From contig JAHHUH010000001.1 in NCBI GenBank assembly GCA_020024105.1, positions 1 to 64,000 of the forward strand: 64,000 nt of DNA, given 5' to 3'. Below, piece by piece: positions 26,120 to 34,956 of this stretch. The notes below the pieces were generated by a model that searched no databases, was not told the origin of the DNA, and was given only the letters and a program-made list of their open reading frames with translations. A program made the translations under genes and the position numbers. Within the stretch, counting starts at the first letter, position 1, and the number at the start of each line of letters is the position of its first letter. This DNA is from Phascolarctobacterium sp. GTDB lineage: Bacteria > Bacillota > Negativicutes > Acidaminococcales > Acidaminococcaceae.

Positions 26120-26944
26120 TTAATTAGCCTTTTCCTGCTTTAAATTGATAACATTCCACTTGGTAGTTACATGATATACGCAGTCCAGCAGACGTGCCTT
26201 AAACATACCGGGGCCGTCCTTTTTCTCCAAAAAGTTAGCAGCCAGCTCCGCGCTTTGGCCCATAATTACTACTCCCAGGGCAGCAGCGATCATCATATCA
26301 TTAGTAACTGCGGCACAGCAGCCACAGAGCACGGAGGTCATACAGCCGCTACCGGTAATGTCCTCCAGCAGGGGATGCCCCTCATTGAGGACGATACCCT
26401 GCTTGCCGTCACTAATGCTATCCACAGCACCGGTAACAGCAAAAACACAACCAAATTTCTTACCTGCATCCACAGCTAAGCGTAGACCGGCACCCTTTTC
26501 CAGATTATCGTCCGCATTATCCACCCCACGGCCAGCAGCCTTTTCCTCGTATAGGGCCTTACATTCGCTATAATTGCCACGAACGATGCTGACACAACCG
26601 GTCTTCAACAGCTGAAGTGCAAATTTTAAACGCATGGTAGAAGCCATAACTCCCACAGGGTCCAAAATTACAGGAATATTATTTTCCCTGGCCTTGGAGG
26701 CAGCCTTCTCCATGGCGATAATTTTATTAAAGCTGATTGTGCCCAGGTTCAGCACCAGAGCATCAGCACCCTCCAGAACCTCCTCTACCTCCTCCGGGTC
26801 TTCAGCCATAATGGGAGAAGCACCAGCAGCCAGAGCAACATCGGCACAGCTTTCTGCTGTAACGTAATTAGTAATGCAATGCACCACAGGCTTCTGCTTA
26901 CGCAAATCTTCAACAACAACTCCAAATTCTGCTTTTAATTCCAT
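26120..26944 (-). CDS. thiM: Hydroxyethylthiazole kinase
   Basis: A 274-residue ribokinase-fold kinase that phosphorylates the thiazole alcohol for salvage. It has 'PVVHCITNYVTAESCADVALAAGASPIM', a diagnostic start, and the ATP-site 'DITGSGCMTSV' with catalytic Cys region. Its ATG overlaps the thiD stop by one base (TAATG). With thiD and thiE it makes a salvage set; no thiazole or HMP synthesis genes are in the window. Confidence 0.95.
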   Translation of the reverse strand: MELKAEFGVVVEDLRKQKPVVHCITNYVTAESCADVALAAGASPIMAEDPEEVEEVLEGADALVLNLGTISFNKIIAMEKAASKARENNIPVILDPVGVMASTMRLKFALQLLKTGCVSIVRGNYSECKALYEEKAAGRGVDNADDNLEKGAGLRLAVDAGKKFGCVFAVTGAVDSISDGKQGIVLNEGHPLLEDITGSGCMTSVLCGCCAAVTNDMMIAAALGVVIMGQSAELAANFLEKKDGPGMFKARLLDCVYHVTTKWNVINLKQEKAN

Positions 26945-27747
26945 TATTCTAAAATACCAGCCTTTCTATATAAGTCCACAAAATGATGGGTAGGACCACA
27001 GCCGCTACCAATGCTCAAGCTATAACGAATGGCTTCAGTAACATATTTTTTAGAAGCAGCTACAGCCTCCGGCAAGGTCATGCCCAGGGCTAAATTAGCG
27101 GCCAGGGAGCTGGACAGGGTACAACCTGTACCATGGGTATTTTTAGTATTAATGCGTTCCCCGGCAAACCAGTACTCCTCCCTACCATCGTAGAGCAGGT
27201 CGTCAGCAGTATCGTCCAGATGGCCGCCCTTTACCAGAACAGCCTTAGCGCCCAATGCCAAAATTTTCTCCGCTACCGGCAGCATATCCGCCTTCTGCTC
27301 CGCCTTCATACCGGAAATAGCCTCTGCCTCCGGCAGATTGGGCGTTACCAGAGTTGCCAGCGGCAAAAGCTCACTAATCAGAGTGGAGCAGGCCTCCGGC
27401 GCCAATAAGGGATAACCGCTTTTGGAAATCATAACCGGATCAACTACAATGAATCGTGGTTGATATTTACGCAGACAGGCAGCAATGGTCCTAATGATTT
27501 CCGGTTGGGAAACCATCCCGATTTTTACCGCATCCACCTGGATATCATCAAAAACAGCCTCAATCTGGGCCTGGACCACGTCACAATCAATATTCTGCAC
27601 CTTGGTTACACCACAGGTATTTTGGGCAGTAACAGCGGTAATAACACTCATACCGAAGGTGCCATGGGCAGCGAAGGTCTTTAAATCAGCCTGAATACCG
27701 GCCCCACCACTACTATCGCTACCAGCAATGGTCAATAAATTTTTCAT
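26944..27747 (-). CDS. thiD: Hydroxymethylpyrimidine/phosphomethylpyrimidine kinase
   Basis: A 267-residue kinase that phosphorylates HMP twice for thiamine synthesis. The start 'MKNLLTIAGSDSSGGAGIQADLKTF' is diagnostic, and 'NTHGTGCTLSSSLAANLALG' contains the anion hole and catalytic Asp region. The ATG at 27747 is chosen because AAGGAG lies 6 nt upstream. A palindrome lies about 50-65 nt ahead of it; no TPP riboswitch is seen. Confidence 0.94.
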   Translation of the reverse strand: MKNLLTIAGSDSSGGAGIQADLKTFAAHGTFGMSVITAVTAQNTCGVTKVQNIDCDVVQAQIEAVFDDIQVDAVKIGMVSQPEIIRTIAACLRKYQPRFIVVDPVMISKSGYPLLAPEACSTLISELLPLATLVTPNLPEAEAISGMKAEQKADMLPVAEKILALGAKAVLVKGGHLDDTADDLLYDGREEYWFAGERINTKNTHGTGCTLSSSLAANLALGMTLPEAVAASKKYVTEAIRYSLSIGSGCGPTHHFVDLYRKAGILE

Positions 27748-27795
27748 ATCGGTCTCCTTTATCCTCACGTCCATACTTGCTTTTTCACTTTGGTC

Positions 27796-27812
27796 AGGTC
27801 ATAGCATGACCT
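27796..27812. promoter_or_regulatory. Palindrome upstream of thiD, possible operator
   Basis: AGGTCAT-AGC-ATGACCT, with perfect 7-nt arms. It lies between the tkt terminator and the thiD start. It may be a repressor site or a short RNA hairpin; there is no direct evidence for either. Confidence 0.35.
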
Positions 27813-27855
27813 CTAAACTCTTTAATTCTATCATTGCAATAAAGTCCCTGCAAGT

Positions 27856-27888
27856 AAAAACCCCAGATACCATTAAGCATCTGGGGTC
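27856..27888 (-). terminator. Rho-independent terminator after tkt
   Basis: ACCCCAGATGC pairs with GTATCTGGGGT on the minus strand and a T run follows. Confidence 0.85.
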
Positions 27889-27900
27889 CTAAATTACTAA

Positions 27901-29889
27901 TTAAGCAAGTACTTCATGTACCTTGGCAAGAACGTTTTCTACGGTAAAGCCATATTTTTCCATCAACAGACCACCAGGAGCGGAAGCGCCGAAAGTAGTA
28001 ATACCGATAACATTGTTTTCATTACCGGTGTAACGGCTCCAGCCATAGGGTACGCCAGCTTCAATAGCTACCTTAGCTACGCCAGCAGGCAAAACTGCTT
28101 CCTTGTATTCAGCAGCCTGTGCATCAAAGGCATCCCAGCAGGGCATGGATACTACGCTAGCATCAATACCTTCCTCTGCCAGCTTAGCCTGTGCTTCCAA
28201 AGCCAGATGTACTTCACTACCGGTACCAATCAGAACTACCTGGGCAGCCTTCTTAGCAGGGCTCAAAACATAAGCCCCCTTATGCGCATTTTCATGGATT
28301 ACAGCGGCATAGTCGTGGAGTACGGGTAATTTTTGACGGCTCAAAAGCAGGCAGGTAGGTTTATTTTTATTCAGGCAAGCCTGCTTCCAGGCAGTTGCAG
28401 TTTCCAAAGCATCTGCCGGACGGATAACGCTGACATTAGGAATCATGCGCAGAGCCATAGTAGTTTCAATCGGTTGGTGAGTAGGACCATCCTCGCCCAA
28501 AGCGATGCTGTCATGGGTAAGTACGAAAACAACACGCTGGCCCATCAAAGCAGCCATACGGATGGTAGGACGCATAAAGTCGGCAAATACCAGGAAGGTG
28601 CCACCAAAGGGAATAATACCACCATGCAGAGCCATACCATTAAGCACGGTGCCCATAGCATGCTCACGTACACCAAAATGGAGGTTACGACCAGTACGGT
28701 CAGTCTTGGAGAAATAGCCCTCTGCCTTCATGACAGTTTTATTAGAAGGACCAAGGTCTGCACTACCGCCTACCAGAGCAGGTAATTGGGCAGCCAATTT
28801 TTGGATGATTTCGCCAGAAGCCTCACGAGTTGCATTCTTAGCAGTGTCAGCAAAAACTGCTTCCAAAGCGTCCAGATCAATAGTAAATTCGTCAGCTAGA
28901 CGGTCATGGAATTCCTTAGCCAATTCCGGATATTCTGCAGAATATGCCTTATAAAGCTCTCTCCAAGCCTCTTGAGCTGCTGTACAGCCAGCCAATTTAG
29001 CATCAAAATGTTCCTTTACCTCTGCAGGAACGTAGAACATTTTTTCCGGATCCCAGCCAGCTTTTTCCTTAGTAGCCTTCAGTGCATCTGCGCCCAAGGG
29101 TTCACCATGACAGGACGGGCTATCCTGTTTGGGGCTACCAAAGCCGATATGAGTACGAACAATAATCAGAGAAGGTCTTTCAGTATCTGCCTGTGCTTCC
29201 TTAATAGCAGCTTCCATAGCATCAACGTCCTCAGAATCAGCTACGCGAAGAACCTGCCAGTTATAAGCCTTAAAGCGGGCTTCCACATCCTCGGAGAAAG
29301 CAATATCAGTAGTGCCTTCAATAGTAATCTTATTATCATCATAGAGGTAAATCAATTTACCAAGGCCTAAGGTACCTGCCAAAGAAGCAGCCTCACTGGA
29401 AACACCCTCCATCAGGTCACCATCGGAGGTAATACCATAGGTATAATGTTTAACCAGCTCAAAGCCCGGTTTATTGTAACGAGCAGCCAACATTGCCTCA
29501 GCAATAGCAAAGCCCACGCCCATGGAGAAGCCATGGCCCAAAGGACCGGTAGAAGCATCTACACCGGGAGTATGGCCAACTTCAGGATGTCCCGGAGTTT
29601 TACTGCCCCACTGACGGAAGTTTTTCAATTCATCCAGAGATAAATCAAAACCTGCCAAATGCAGCATTGCATAGAGCAATGCACTACCATGGCCAGGAGA
29701 AAGAATAAAACGATCACGGTTAAACCATTCAGGTCTAGCCGGATTATAGGTCATAAAACGATCCCAGATGGTGTACATCAGGGGTGCAGTACCCAAAGGG
29801 AAGCCGGGATGACCGGATTTAGCAGTTTCAACTTGGTCGGCAGCCAGGAAACGCAAAGTATTAACACAGGTTTTATCAATGTTCTGCAT
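27901..29889 (-). CDS. tkt: Transketolase
   Basis: A 662-residue thiamine-diphosphate enzyme of the pentose phosphate pathway. The first block 'AADQVETAKSGHPGFPLG', the TPP motif 'GDGDLMEG' (here TSDGDLMEG ... DDNKITIEG), 'GSADLGPSNKT' and 'GVREHAMGTVLNG' are visible. The length is typical of full bacterial transketolases. Its cofactor is made by the neighbouring thi genes. GGAGG precedes the ATG. Confidence 0.96.
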   Translation of the reverse strand: MQNIDKTCVNTLRFLAADQVETAKSGHPGFPLGTAPLMYTIWDRFMTYNPARPEWFNRDRFILSPGHGSALLYAMLHLAGFDLSLDELKNFRQWGSKTPGHPEVGHTPGVDASTGPLGHGFSMGVGFAIAEAMLAARYNKPGFELVKHYTYGITSDGDLMEGVSSEAASLAGTLGLGKLIYLYDDNKITIEGTTDIAFSEDVEARFKAYNWQVLRVADSEDVDAMEAAIKEAQADTERPSLIIVRTHIGFGSPKQDSPSCHGEPLGADALKATKEKAGWDPEKMFYVPAEVKEHFDAKLAGCTAAQEAWRELYKAYSAEYPELAKEFHDRLADEFTIDLDALEAVFADTAKNATREASGEIIQKLAAQLPALVGGSADLGPSNKTVMKAEGYFSKTDRTGRNLHFGVREHAMGTVLNGMALHGGIIPFGGTFLVFADFMRPTIRMAALMGQRVVFVLTHDSIALGEDGPTHQPIETTMALRMIPNVSVIRPADALETATAWKQACLNKNKPTCLLLSRQKLPVLHDYAAVIHENAHKGAYVLSPAKKAAQVVLIGTGSEVHLALEAQAKLAEEGIDASVVSMPCWDAFDAQAAEYKEAVLPAGVAKVAIEAGVPYGWSRYTGNENNVIGITTFGASAPGGLLMEKYGFTVENVLAKVHEVLA

Positions 29890-30007
29890 TACAGATAACC
29901 TCCAATATTATACAAAATTCTTTAATTATTATAACATATCTCCAGGCCTATGCCTAGATTATGACGTATTTTTTGTTAAGCTTTTAACAGTTTTTGTGCT
30001 TAATACG

Positions 30008-30038
30008 AAAATACAGCCTGCCACAAGGACAGGCTGTA
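30008..30038 (-). terminator. Rho-independent terminator after the EF-G paralogue
   Basis: ACAGCCTG pairs with CAGGCTGT on the minus strand, followed by ATTTT. Confidence 0.75.
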
Positions 30039-30057
30039 AAAGCTTCACCCAGCTTAA

Positions 30058-32118
30058 TTATTCAGCACGATGTTCAGCAATAATCTTTTCTGCCATTTTA
30101 GCCGGTACATCTTCATAATGGTCAAACTTCATTTCAAAGGTACCTAAGCCTTGGGTCAAGGCACGGAGGTCAACTGCATATTCAGTAATCTCAGCATAAG
30201 GAACCTGGGCAGAAACAACGCTCATGCCATCCTCCACGCTCTGCATACCCAGGATACGGCCACGTTTAACGTTCAAATCGCCAATAACATCGCCCATCAT
30301 GGCATCAGCACAGGTAACATTCAGGTTATATACAGGCTCCAGAAGAACGGGTCGGCACTGCTCCATAGCCTTTTTAAAAGCAATATTAGAGGCAGTCTTA
30401 AAGGCCATTTCAGAGGAGTCCACTGTATGATAGGAGCCATCCAGTAAGGTAATGCGCATATCTACTACGGGATAACCGGCCAAAACACCTTTTTCCATGG
30501 CCTCACGCATGCCCTTTTCTACAGCCGGAATATATTGACGCGGTACGGCACCGCCGAAAATCTTATCTACAAATTCAAAACCGCCTCCAGGAGGTAGGGG
30601 TTCCATCTTAATAACTACATGACCGTATTGACCATGACCACCGGATTGCTTCTTATGCTTACCTTCCACCTCGGCAGTACCACGAATAGTTTCGCGATAT
30701 TCGATGATGGGTGCACGCAGCTCAGCCTCTACACCAAATTTTCTCTGCATACGTTCCATAATAATTTCTATATGCTGGTCGCCCATACCACTAATCAGGA
30801 ATTCCTTCGTAACAGTATTCTTGGTTACGATAATGGTCGGATCTTCGTCCATCAGGCGGGTCAGTGCGGACATAATTTTTTCTTCATCGCCTTTTTTCTT
30901 CGGATAGATGGCCCTAATATACATGGGCAGCGGAAAAGCGATTGGCGGGAATTCTACAGGATTCTCTTTAGCGCAAAGAGTATCACCAGTGGAAGTAAAC
31001 TGCAATTTGGCAACTACACCGATATCACCGGCTACAACCTCTTTCATAGGAATCTGGGTTTTACCACGCATGGTAAAGATACTGCCAATCTTTTCTTCCT
31101 GCTCACGACGAGAGTTGTAAACCACACTATCACTCTTAATAGAACCGGAGAAGACACGGAAATAGCTCAAACGACCTACGAAAGGATCGGAGGTGGTTTT
31201 GAAAACCAACGCTGCCATGGGCGCGTTAGCATCGCAAATTTCTTCTTCACCAGTTTCCTTATCAGTTACGATAAAGTCGTTCAAAATAGCCGGATAAGTA
31301 TAGTCCACGATGGCATTCATCAGACGTCCCAGGCCAATATCCTTATAAGCACTACCACAAAGCATGGGGAAAATTTGTGCCTGGCGGATACCCTTAATGA
31401 GGCATTTCATAATATCTTCATTACTAATGGCTTCGCCGTCCAGATAACGCAGCATGCAGTCATCATCAACCTCAACAGCTGCTTCAATCATCTTTTCACG
31501 AGCTTCCTCTGCCAGAGTCCTGTATTCTTCCGGAATTTCAATTTCATCGGAGCCATTATCATGAGCACGATAGGCTTTCATTTTATACAGGTCAATCAGG
31601 CCCTCAAATTTATCTGCCTGTCCCAGGGGCAGCTGCAGGGGCAGAACCTTTTTGCCGAATTTACCACGCAAATTATCTAGAATACTATGGAAATCAGCAT
31701 TTTCACGATCCATTTTATTGACAAAAATAATACGGGGAAGATTTGCTTCTTCAGCAAGCTTCCAGCACTGCTCGGTACCAACCTGTACGCCGGCAGTAGC
31801 GCAAACAACGATCAATGCGCTATCCACCGCTCTAAAGGCACCCTTAACCTCAGCTACGAAATCTGCAAAACCAGGTGTATCGATAAAGTTAATTTTCGTA
31901 TCACGCCATTCAACAGGAGCCAAAGTAGCATTTACGGAAACCTTACGCTTAATTTCTTCCGGTTCATAGTCAGTGGTGGTAGCACCGTCTTCAACCTTGC
32001 ACATTCTATTAATCGCGCCAGAACGGTACAACAATGCTTCAGTTACAGACGTAGTTCCAGCTCCACCATGACCCACAATGGCCACGTTTCTAATCCTATC
32101 ACCAGTATACTCTTTCAT
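30058..32118 (-). CDS. EF-G-like protein with altered GTPase motifs
   Basis: A 686-residue protein with the full EF-G domain order (G, II, III, IV, V). G4 (NKMD) and G5 (CGSA) are intact. G1 reads GHGGAGTTS: the P-loop Lys that contacts the beta phosphate is replaced by Thr, read directly from the codon ACT. G3 reads DTPGF where translational GTPases usually have DTPGH. Domain IV has 'SGGHGQYGHV'. It is best called an EF-G2/FusA2-like paralogue, not the main translocase, which should sit in the ribosomal-protein operon elsewhere. It appears monocistronic. Confidence 0.85.
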   Translation of the reverse strand: MKEYTGDRIRNVAIVGHGGAGTTSVTEALLYRSGAINRMCKVEDGATTTDYEPEEIKRKVSVNATLAPVEWRDTKINFIDTPGFADFVAEVKGAFRAVDSALIVVCATAGVQVGTEQCWKLAEEANLPRIIFVNKMDRENADFHSILDNLRGKFGKKVLPLQLPLGQADKFEGLIDLYKMKAYRAHDNGSDEIEIPEEYRTLAEEAREKMIEAAVEVDDDCMLRYLDGEAISNEDIMKCLIKGIRQAQIFPMLCGSAYKDIGLGRLMNAIVDYTYPAILNDFIVTDKETGEEEICDANAPMAALVFKTTSDPFVGRLSYFRVFSGSIKSDSVVYNSRREQEEKIGSIFTMRGKTQIPMKEVVAGDIGVVAKLQFTSTGDTLCAKENPVEFPPIAFPLPMYIRAIYPKKKGDEEKIMSALTRLMDEDPTIIVTKNTVTKEFLISGMGDQHIEIIMERMQRKFGVEAELRAPIIEYRETIRGTAEVEGKHKKQSGGHGQYGHVVIKMEPLPPGGGFEFVDKIFGGAVPRQYIPAVEKGMREAMEKGVLAGYPVVDMRITLLDGSYHTVDSSEMAFKTASNIAFKKAMEQCRPVLLEPVYNLNVTCADAMMGDVIGDLNVKRGRILGMQSVEDGMSVVSAQVPYAEITEYAVDLRALTQGLGTFEMKFDHYEDVPAKMAEKIIAEHRAE

Positions 32119-32511
32119 AACATCTTCCCCCTTTTTATTATTGGTTCAAAAAATATGATGAGGGAGTGTTCTCTAAATTATAAAACATCTCCTGCTTTTA
32201 TTTACAAAAGTAAAAATTTACATTTTTTCGCTGAAAAACTGTAATGTAAGTAACAGTATTCACTGTAAATTTTACTTTAATGTAATAAAGCAAATACAGG
32301 GGACAAATTTTTAAGACTGACTTCTGTATTTCAAGCTTGCTTGCTTTTCTTCTCGGAGAGCACACGACTACCGCAAGAATACTGCCACCCCCTGTAAAGA
32401 AGAGGCAAATTTGCATCTGAACTAGAGAAAGGATGATTGAATATTTTTACAGACATGATATGGGTGTTAATTGAGTCGAAATAAATTTAACAGGAGGGGC
32501 AGAGGTTCAAA
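32119..32511. other. Divergent intergenic region, AT-rich
   Basis: This is the upstream region shared by the EF-G paralogue (minus) and the unknown gene at 32512 (plus). TATAAT at 32177-32182 on the minus strand may be the -10 of the EF-G gene, but its -35 is weak. A 72-codon minus frame at 32198-32416 has no ribosome binding site and no likeness to a protein. Nothing else is supported. Confidence 0.5.
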
Positions 32512-33021
32512 GTGAAGATAAAATTATTCCCACTGGAAAAGGCAGTGGTAGACGGACATAACATTCCACCGGGTGCAGATAAATCAACCGTGGAAGAAAT
32601 TTTAGGTGCTGGAGAAGAGGTTAATAATCGGGCCTATTACTTTGACAGTAATTTTTGTGTTGAATACGATGCAGCTAAAAAGGTCTCTTTCATAGAAGTT
32701 ACCTGTGACAATCCTAAAAGTACTGTTACCACCACAATTTACGGTGAAGATGTCATGAAAAATGGTGCAGACCGTATTTTGCAGATTTTGACAGAGAAAA
32801 ACCACGGCAGGGTAGCAGACAAAAACGGCTATTCTTACATATTCTACAAGCTGAGCGTTGGTATCTATCGAGAGCTGACACCGGACGATTATAGGGATTT
32901 AATCTAGGAAATGAAGGCCCATGGTGCTCCCGTTGGTGGCAATCCTGATGTGGAAGCTGATTTTTGGAAGTCTACCCATTGGTCAACAATCGGAATTGGC
33001 ACAAGCAGCTACTATCGTTGA
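32512..33021 (+). pseudogene. Unknown gene, interrupted by an in-frame TAG
   Basis: The start is GTG after AGGAGGGG, with an intact ORF of 131 codons to the TAG at 32905-32907. The same frame then stays open for 37 more codons to TGA at 33019 and reads like protein ('EMKAHGAPVGGNPDVEADF', 'HWSTIGIGTSSYYR'). The simplest view is one protein of about 169 residues broken by a single nonsense change; the 131-residue product may still be made. I do not recognise the family. The sequence is soluble, mixed alpha/beta, with no signal peptide. A terminator follows at 33128, after the longer frame. Confidence 0.55.
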
Positions 33022-33127
33022 GAATTAAACTAATTCTGATTATGGGCTTAGCCTAGATGACAGTATTCTGAATAAAGACTGATATAAAACTCTAAAAATA
33101 ATAATTTACATAAGCTATACTTAAAAA

Positions 33128-33171
33128 GCTGTTGAAGGCTCTAATAAAGAAGCCTTTCAACAGTTTTTTTA
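33128..33171 (+). terminator. Rho-independent terminator
   Basis: CTGTTGAAGGCT pairs with AGCCTTTCAACAG and seven T follow. It closes the transcript of the interrupted gene at 32512. Confidence 0.9.
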
Positions 33172-33410
33172 TTTGTCTTGCCCTTGCTTTATGAAAGCTT
33201 TATGCAATTATTGTATTTTCAATAGTTATATTAAACAACCACCGCCTTTTAACCATGCTTTATTCATCACCAATTTTACCAAACTTTTAAATGTCCCCTA
33301 TCAGAAAACCCCAAGGAACACGAACTCGCTATAATTATGCTAGAGCATCAGCTCCCAATACTAATTAAGTAAATGCCAACAGCGGGTAAGCATTAGTCAC
33401 GAAAGGAGAA

Positions 33411-33467
33411 ATGTTTAATACCAGCGCGATACCCTACATTTTTTACTTTGACAGGATGATGTATTAA
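33411..33467 (+). CDS. 18-codon upstream ORF overlapping the LRR gene start
   Basis: ATG at 33411 follows a strong AAAGGAGA site. The frame encodes MFNTSAIPYIFYFDRMMY and ends with TAA at 33465-33467, whose last base is the first base of the LRR gene ATG (TAATG). The LRR gene has only a weak site of its own (AGGA about 11 nt upstream), so it is probably translated by coupling. The peptide is hydrophobic and aromatic; whether it has a function is unknown. Confidence 0.55.
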   Translation: MFNTSAIPYIFYFDRMMY

Positions 33468-34834
33468 TGAAAACTCTTAAATTTACTCCTAAAGCTCAAC
33501 CCAAGGCCGACCTTCTGCCCCTCTTGGCAGATTATCAGGTGAACGAAGCTGGCCAGCTTGTTAGTGCTGTTGTAAAGGAAGGCACCAAGGTTCTGCCTGA
33601 GCATGCATTTGAAGGCTGCACCTCTCTGACCTCTGTTTCTTTGCCGAAAAGTCTAGAGGAAATCCAACCCCACGCCTTTGATAAATGTATTTCCTTGGAG
33701 AAAATCACTTTACCAGCAGGCCTACAGAAAGTGGCTAAGTTCTCCTTTGAAGAATGCTTAAAGCTAAAGGAAATTGTTTTCCCTCGTAACCTACAAAGCT
33801 TAGAGGATTGTGCTGTATACAACTGTCCCAGTCTCACTCAGGTAACCTTGCCTGCTACTCCCTCCACCTGGAAGGATTCTTTTGAAATGGATTGCTTTGC
33901 ATTAGAAAAAATTATTATTCCCGCAAGTTTGGAACAGCCTCCCCAATACGATGCTCCGTTTTATACAAAAATCATTGAGACAGAAAACGTAAGCTTCCCC
34001 GTGGTATCAAGCAGGATTTCTGCGGGACATTTTAAGGTAAGTGAAGAAACAGAACAGTTTATTGCCGAAAAAACAGAAGACGAATACGGCAATTTACTGA
34101 CAGTAGTTATTAAGGATGGCATTACCGAGATTCCTAGTTTCGCCTTTGCTTTTTGTTATTTATTAAAGGAGGTAACCCTACCGGAAAGCCTGCATACCAT
34201 CGGTGCATATGCTTTTGAAGAATGCTACAGTTTAAAAACAATCAATCTTCCCCCAAAGCTGACCTCCATAGAAAAAGCTGCTTTTTCTAAATGTACTTCC
34301 CTACAGTCCCTCGATTTTCCCGACAGCTTGCAAAGTATTTCTGACAATGCTTTTGTGGAATGCTCAAAACTGCACCAGGCATATCTGCCTCAGGGCTTGC
34401 CCCAACTGGATAGGTCAGCCTTTTGGAAATGTAAAGCTTTAGAGGAAATTACCATACCAGGTAGTTTACAAGAAATCGGCCTCGCAGCCTTTCAAGAATG
34501 CTCTAACCTTCGCCGAGTTAATTTAGCTGAAGGGCTGGTAAAAATTCGCTCTAGTGCGTTTGATGGGTGTTCCTCCTTAACAGAGCTTACCCTCCCCGCC
34601 TCTGTTACTAAGGTTTGCATGGGCTCTTTTAGCGGTTGCCCACTACTCACTAAGCTAGAAGTACTTAATCCCGACTGTGTTCTTGAGGAAATTACCAAAT
34701 ATAGCCGAGAATCCTTTGATGAAGCCATGAACTCAGTTATGAAATCAGCAGAAGAAGGCGTTTCCTTCTTCGAAAAGCTACTGGCCCAAGAACAAACTAA
34801 AGAAGAAAACCAAGCAGAAAACACAGAAAAATAA
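33467..34834 (+). CDS. BspA-type leucine-rich repeat protein
   Basis: A 455-residue protein made of LRR_5 repeats of about 23 residues, of the form 'AFxxCxSLxxVxLPxSLxxIxxx'. At least eight copies are visible in two blocks (residues about 38-150 and 205-400), separated by a non-repeat linker around 150-200. There is no signal peptide or anchor, unlike many secreted BspA proteins, so the protein is probably cytoplasmic or exported by another route. The end is acidic and polar (EEGVSFFEKLLAQEQTKE). Binding of a protein partner is the usual role of such repeats; the partner is unknown. It is coupled to a short upstream ORF. Confidence 0.85.
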   Translation: MKTLKFTPKAQPKADLLPLLADYQVNEAGQLVSAVVKEGTKVLPEHAFEGCTSLTSVSLPKSLEEIQPHAFDKCISLEKITLPAGLQKVAKFSFEECLKLKEIVFPRNLQSLEDCAVYNCPSLTQVTLPATPSTWKDSFEMDCFALEKIIIPASLEQPPQYDAPFYTKIIETENVSFPVVSSRISAGHFKVSEETEQFIAEKTEDEYGNLLTVVIKDGITEIPSFAFAFCYLLKEVTLPESLHTIGAYAFEECYSLKTINLPPKLTSIEKAAFSKCTSLQSLDFPDSLQSISDNAFVECSKLHQAYLPQGLPQLDRSAFWKCKALEEITIPGSLQEIGLAAFQECSNLRRVNLAEGLVKIRSSAFDGCSSLTELTLPASVTKVCMGSFSGCPLLTKLEVLNPDCVLEEITKYSRESFDEAMNSVMKSAEEGVSFFEKLLAQEQTKEENQAENTEK

Positions 34835-34852
34835 TAACTAGCTAGTTTTTCC

Positions 34853-34890
34853 TAGACCTTCACCTTCTCCAGGGTGGCGGTCTTTTTTAT
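34853..34890 (+). terminator. Rho-independent terminator after the LRR gene
   Basis: AGACCTTCACC pairs imperfectly with GGTGGCGGTCT and six T follow. Confidence 0.8.
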
Positions 34891-34907
34891 GCTTAGCTCA
34901 ACAGGCA

Positions 34908-34940
34908 TAAAAAAATACTCGACCGCAGCGATCGAGTATC
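34908..34940 (-). terminator. Rho-independent terminator after the nudix gene
   Basis: ATACTCGATCGC and GCGGTCGAGTAT form a stem on the minus strand followed by seven T. Confidence 0.88.
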
Positions 34941-34956
34941 CAGTGTTTTTCTTATG

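Noticed and set aside
27748..27900. TPP riboswitch upstream of thiD
   Set aside because: I looked for the conserved CTGAGA and ACCTGAT blocks on the minus strand and did not find them; the space between the tkt terminator and thiD is also short.
30619..31680. A 353-codon open frame on the plus strand inside the EF-G paralogue
   Set aside because: It is fully antisense to a clearly conserved protein, has no ribosome binding site, and its product resembles no known family. Long antisense frames are expected in this codon usage.
32198..32416. A 72-codon minus-strand frame upstream of the EF-G paralogue
   Set aside because: It runs through AT-rich DNA, lacks a ribosome binding site and has no protein-like pattern.
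32905..32907. TAG as a pyrrolysine or other recoding signal
   Set aside because: There are no pyl genes in the window and no known recoding element; other genes end normally. A nonsense mutation is simpler.
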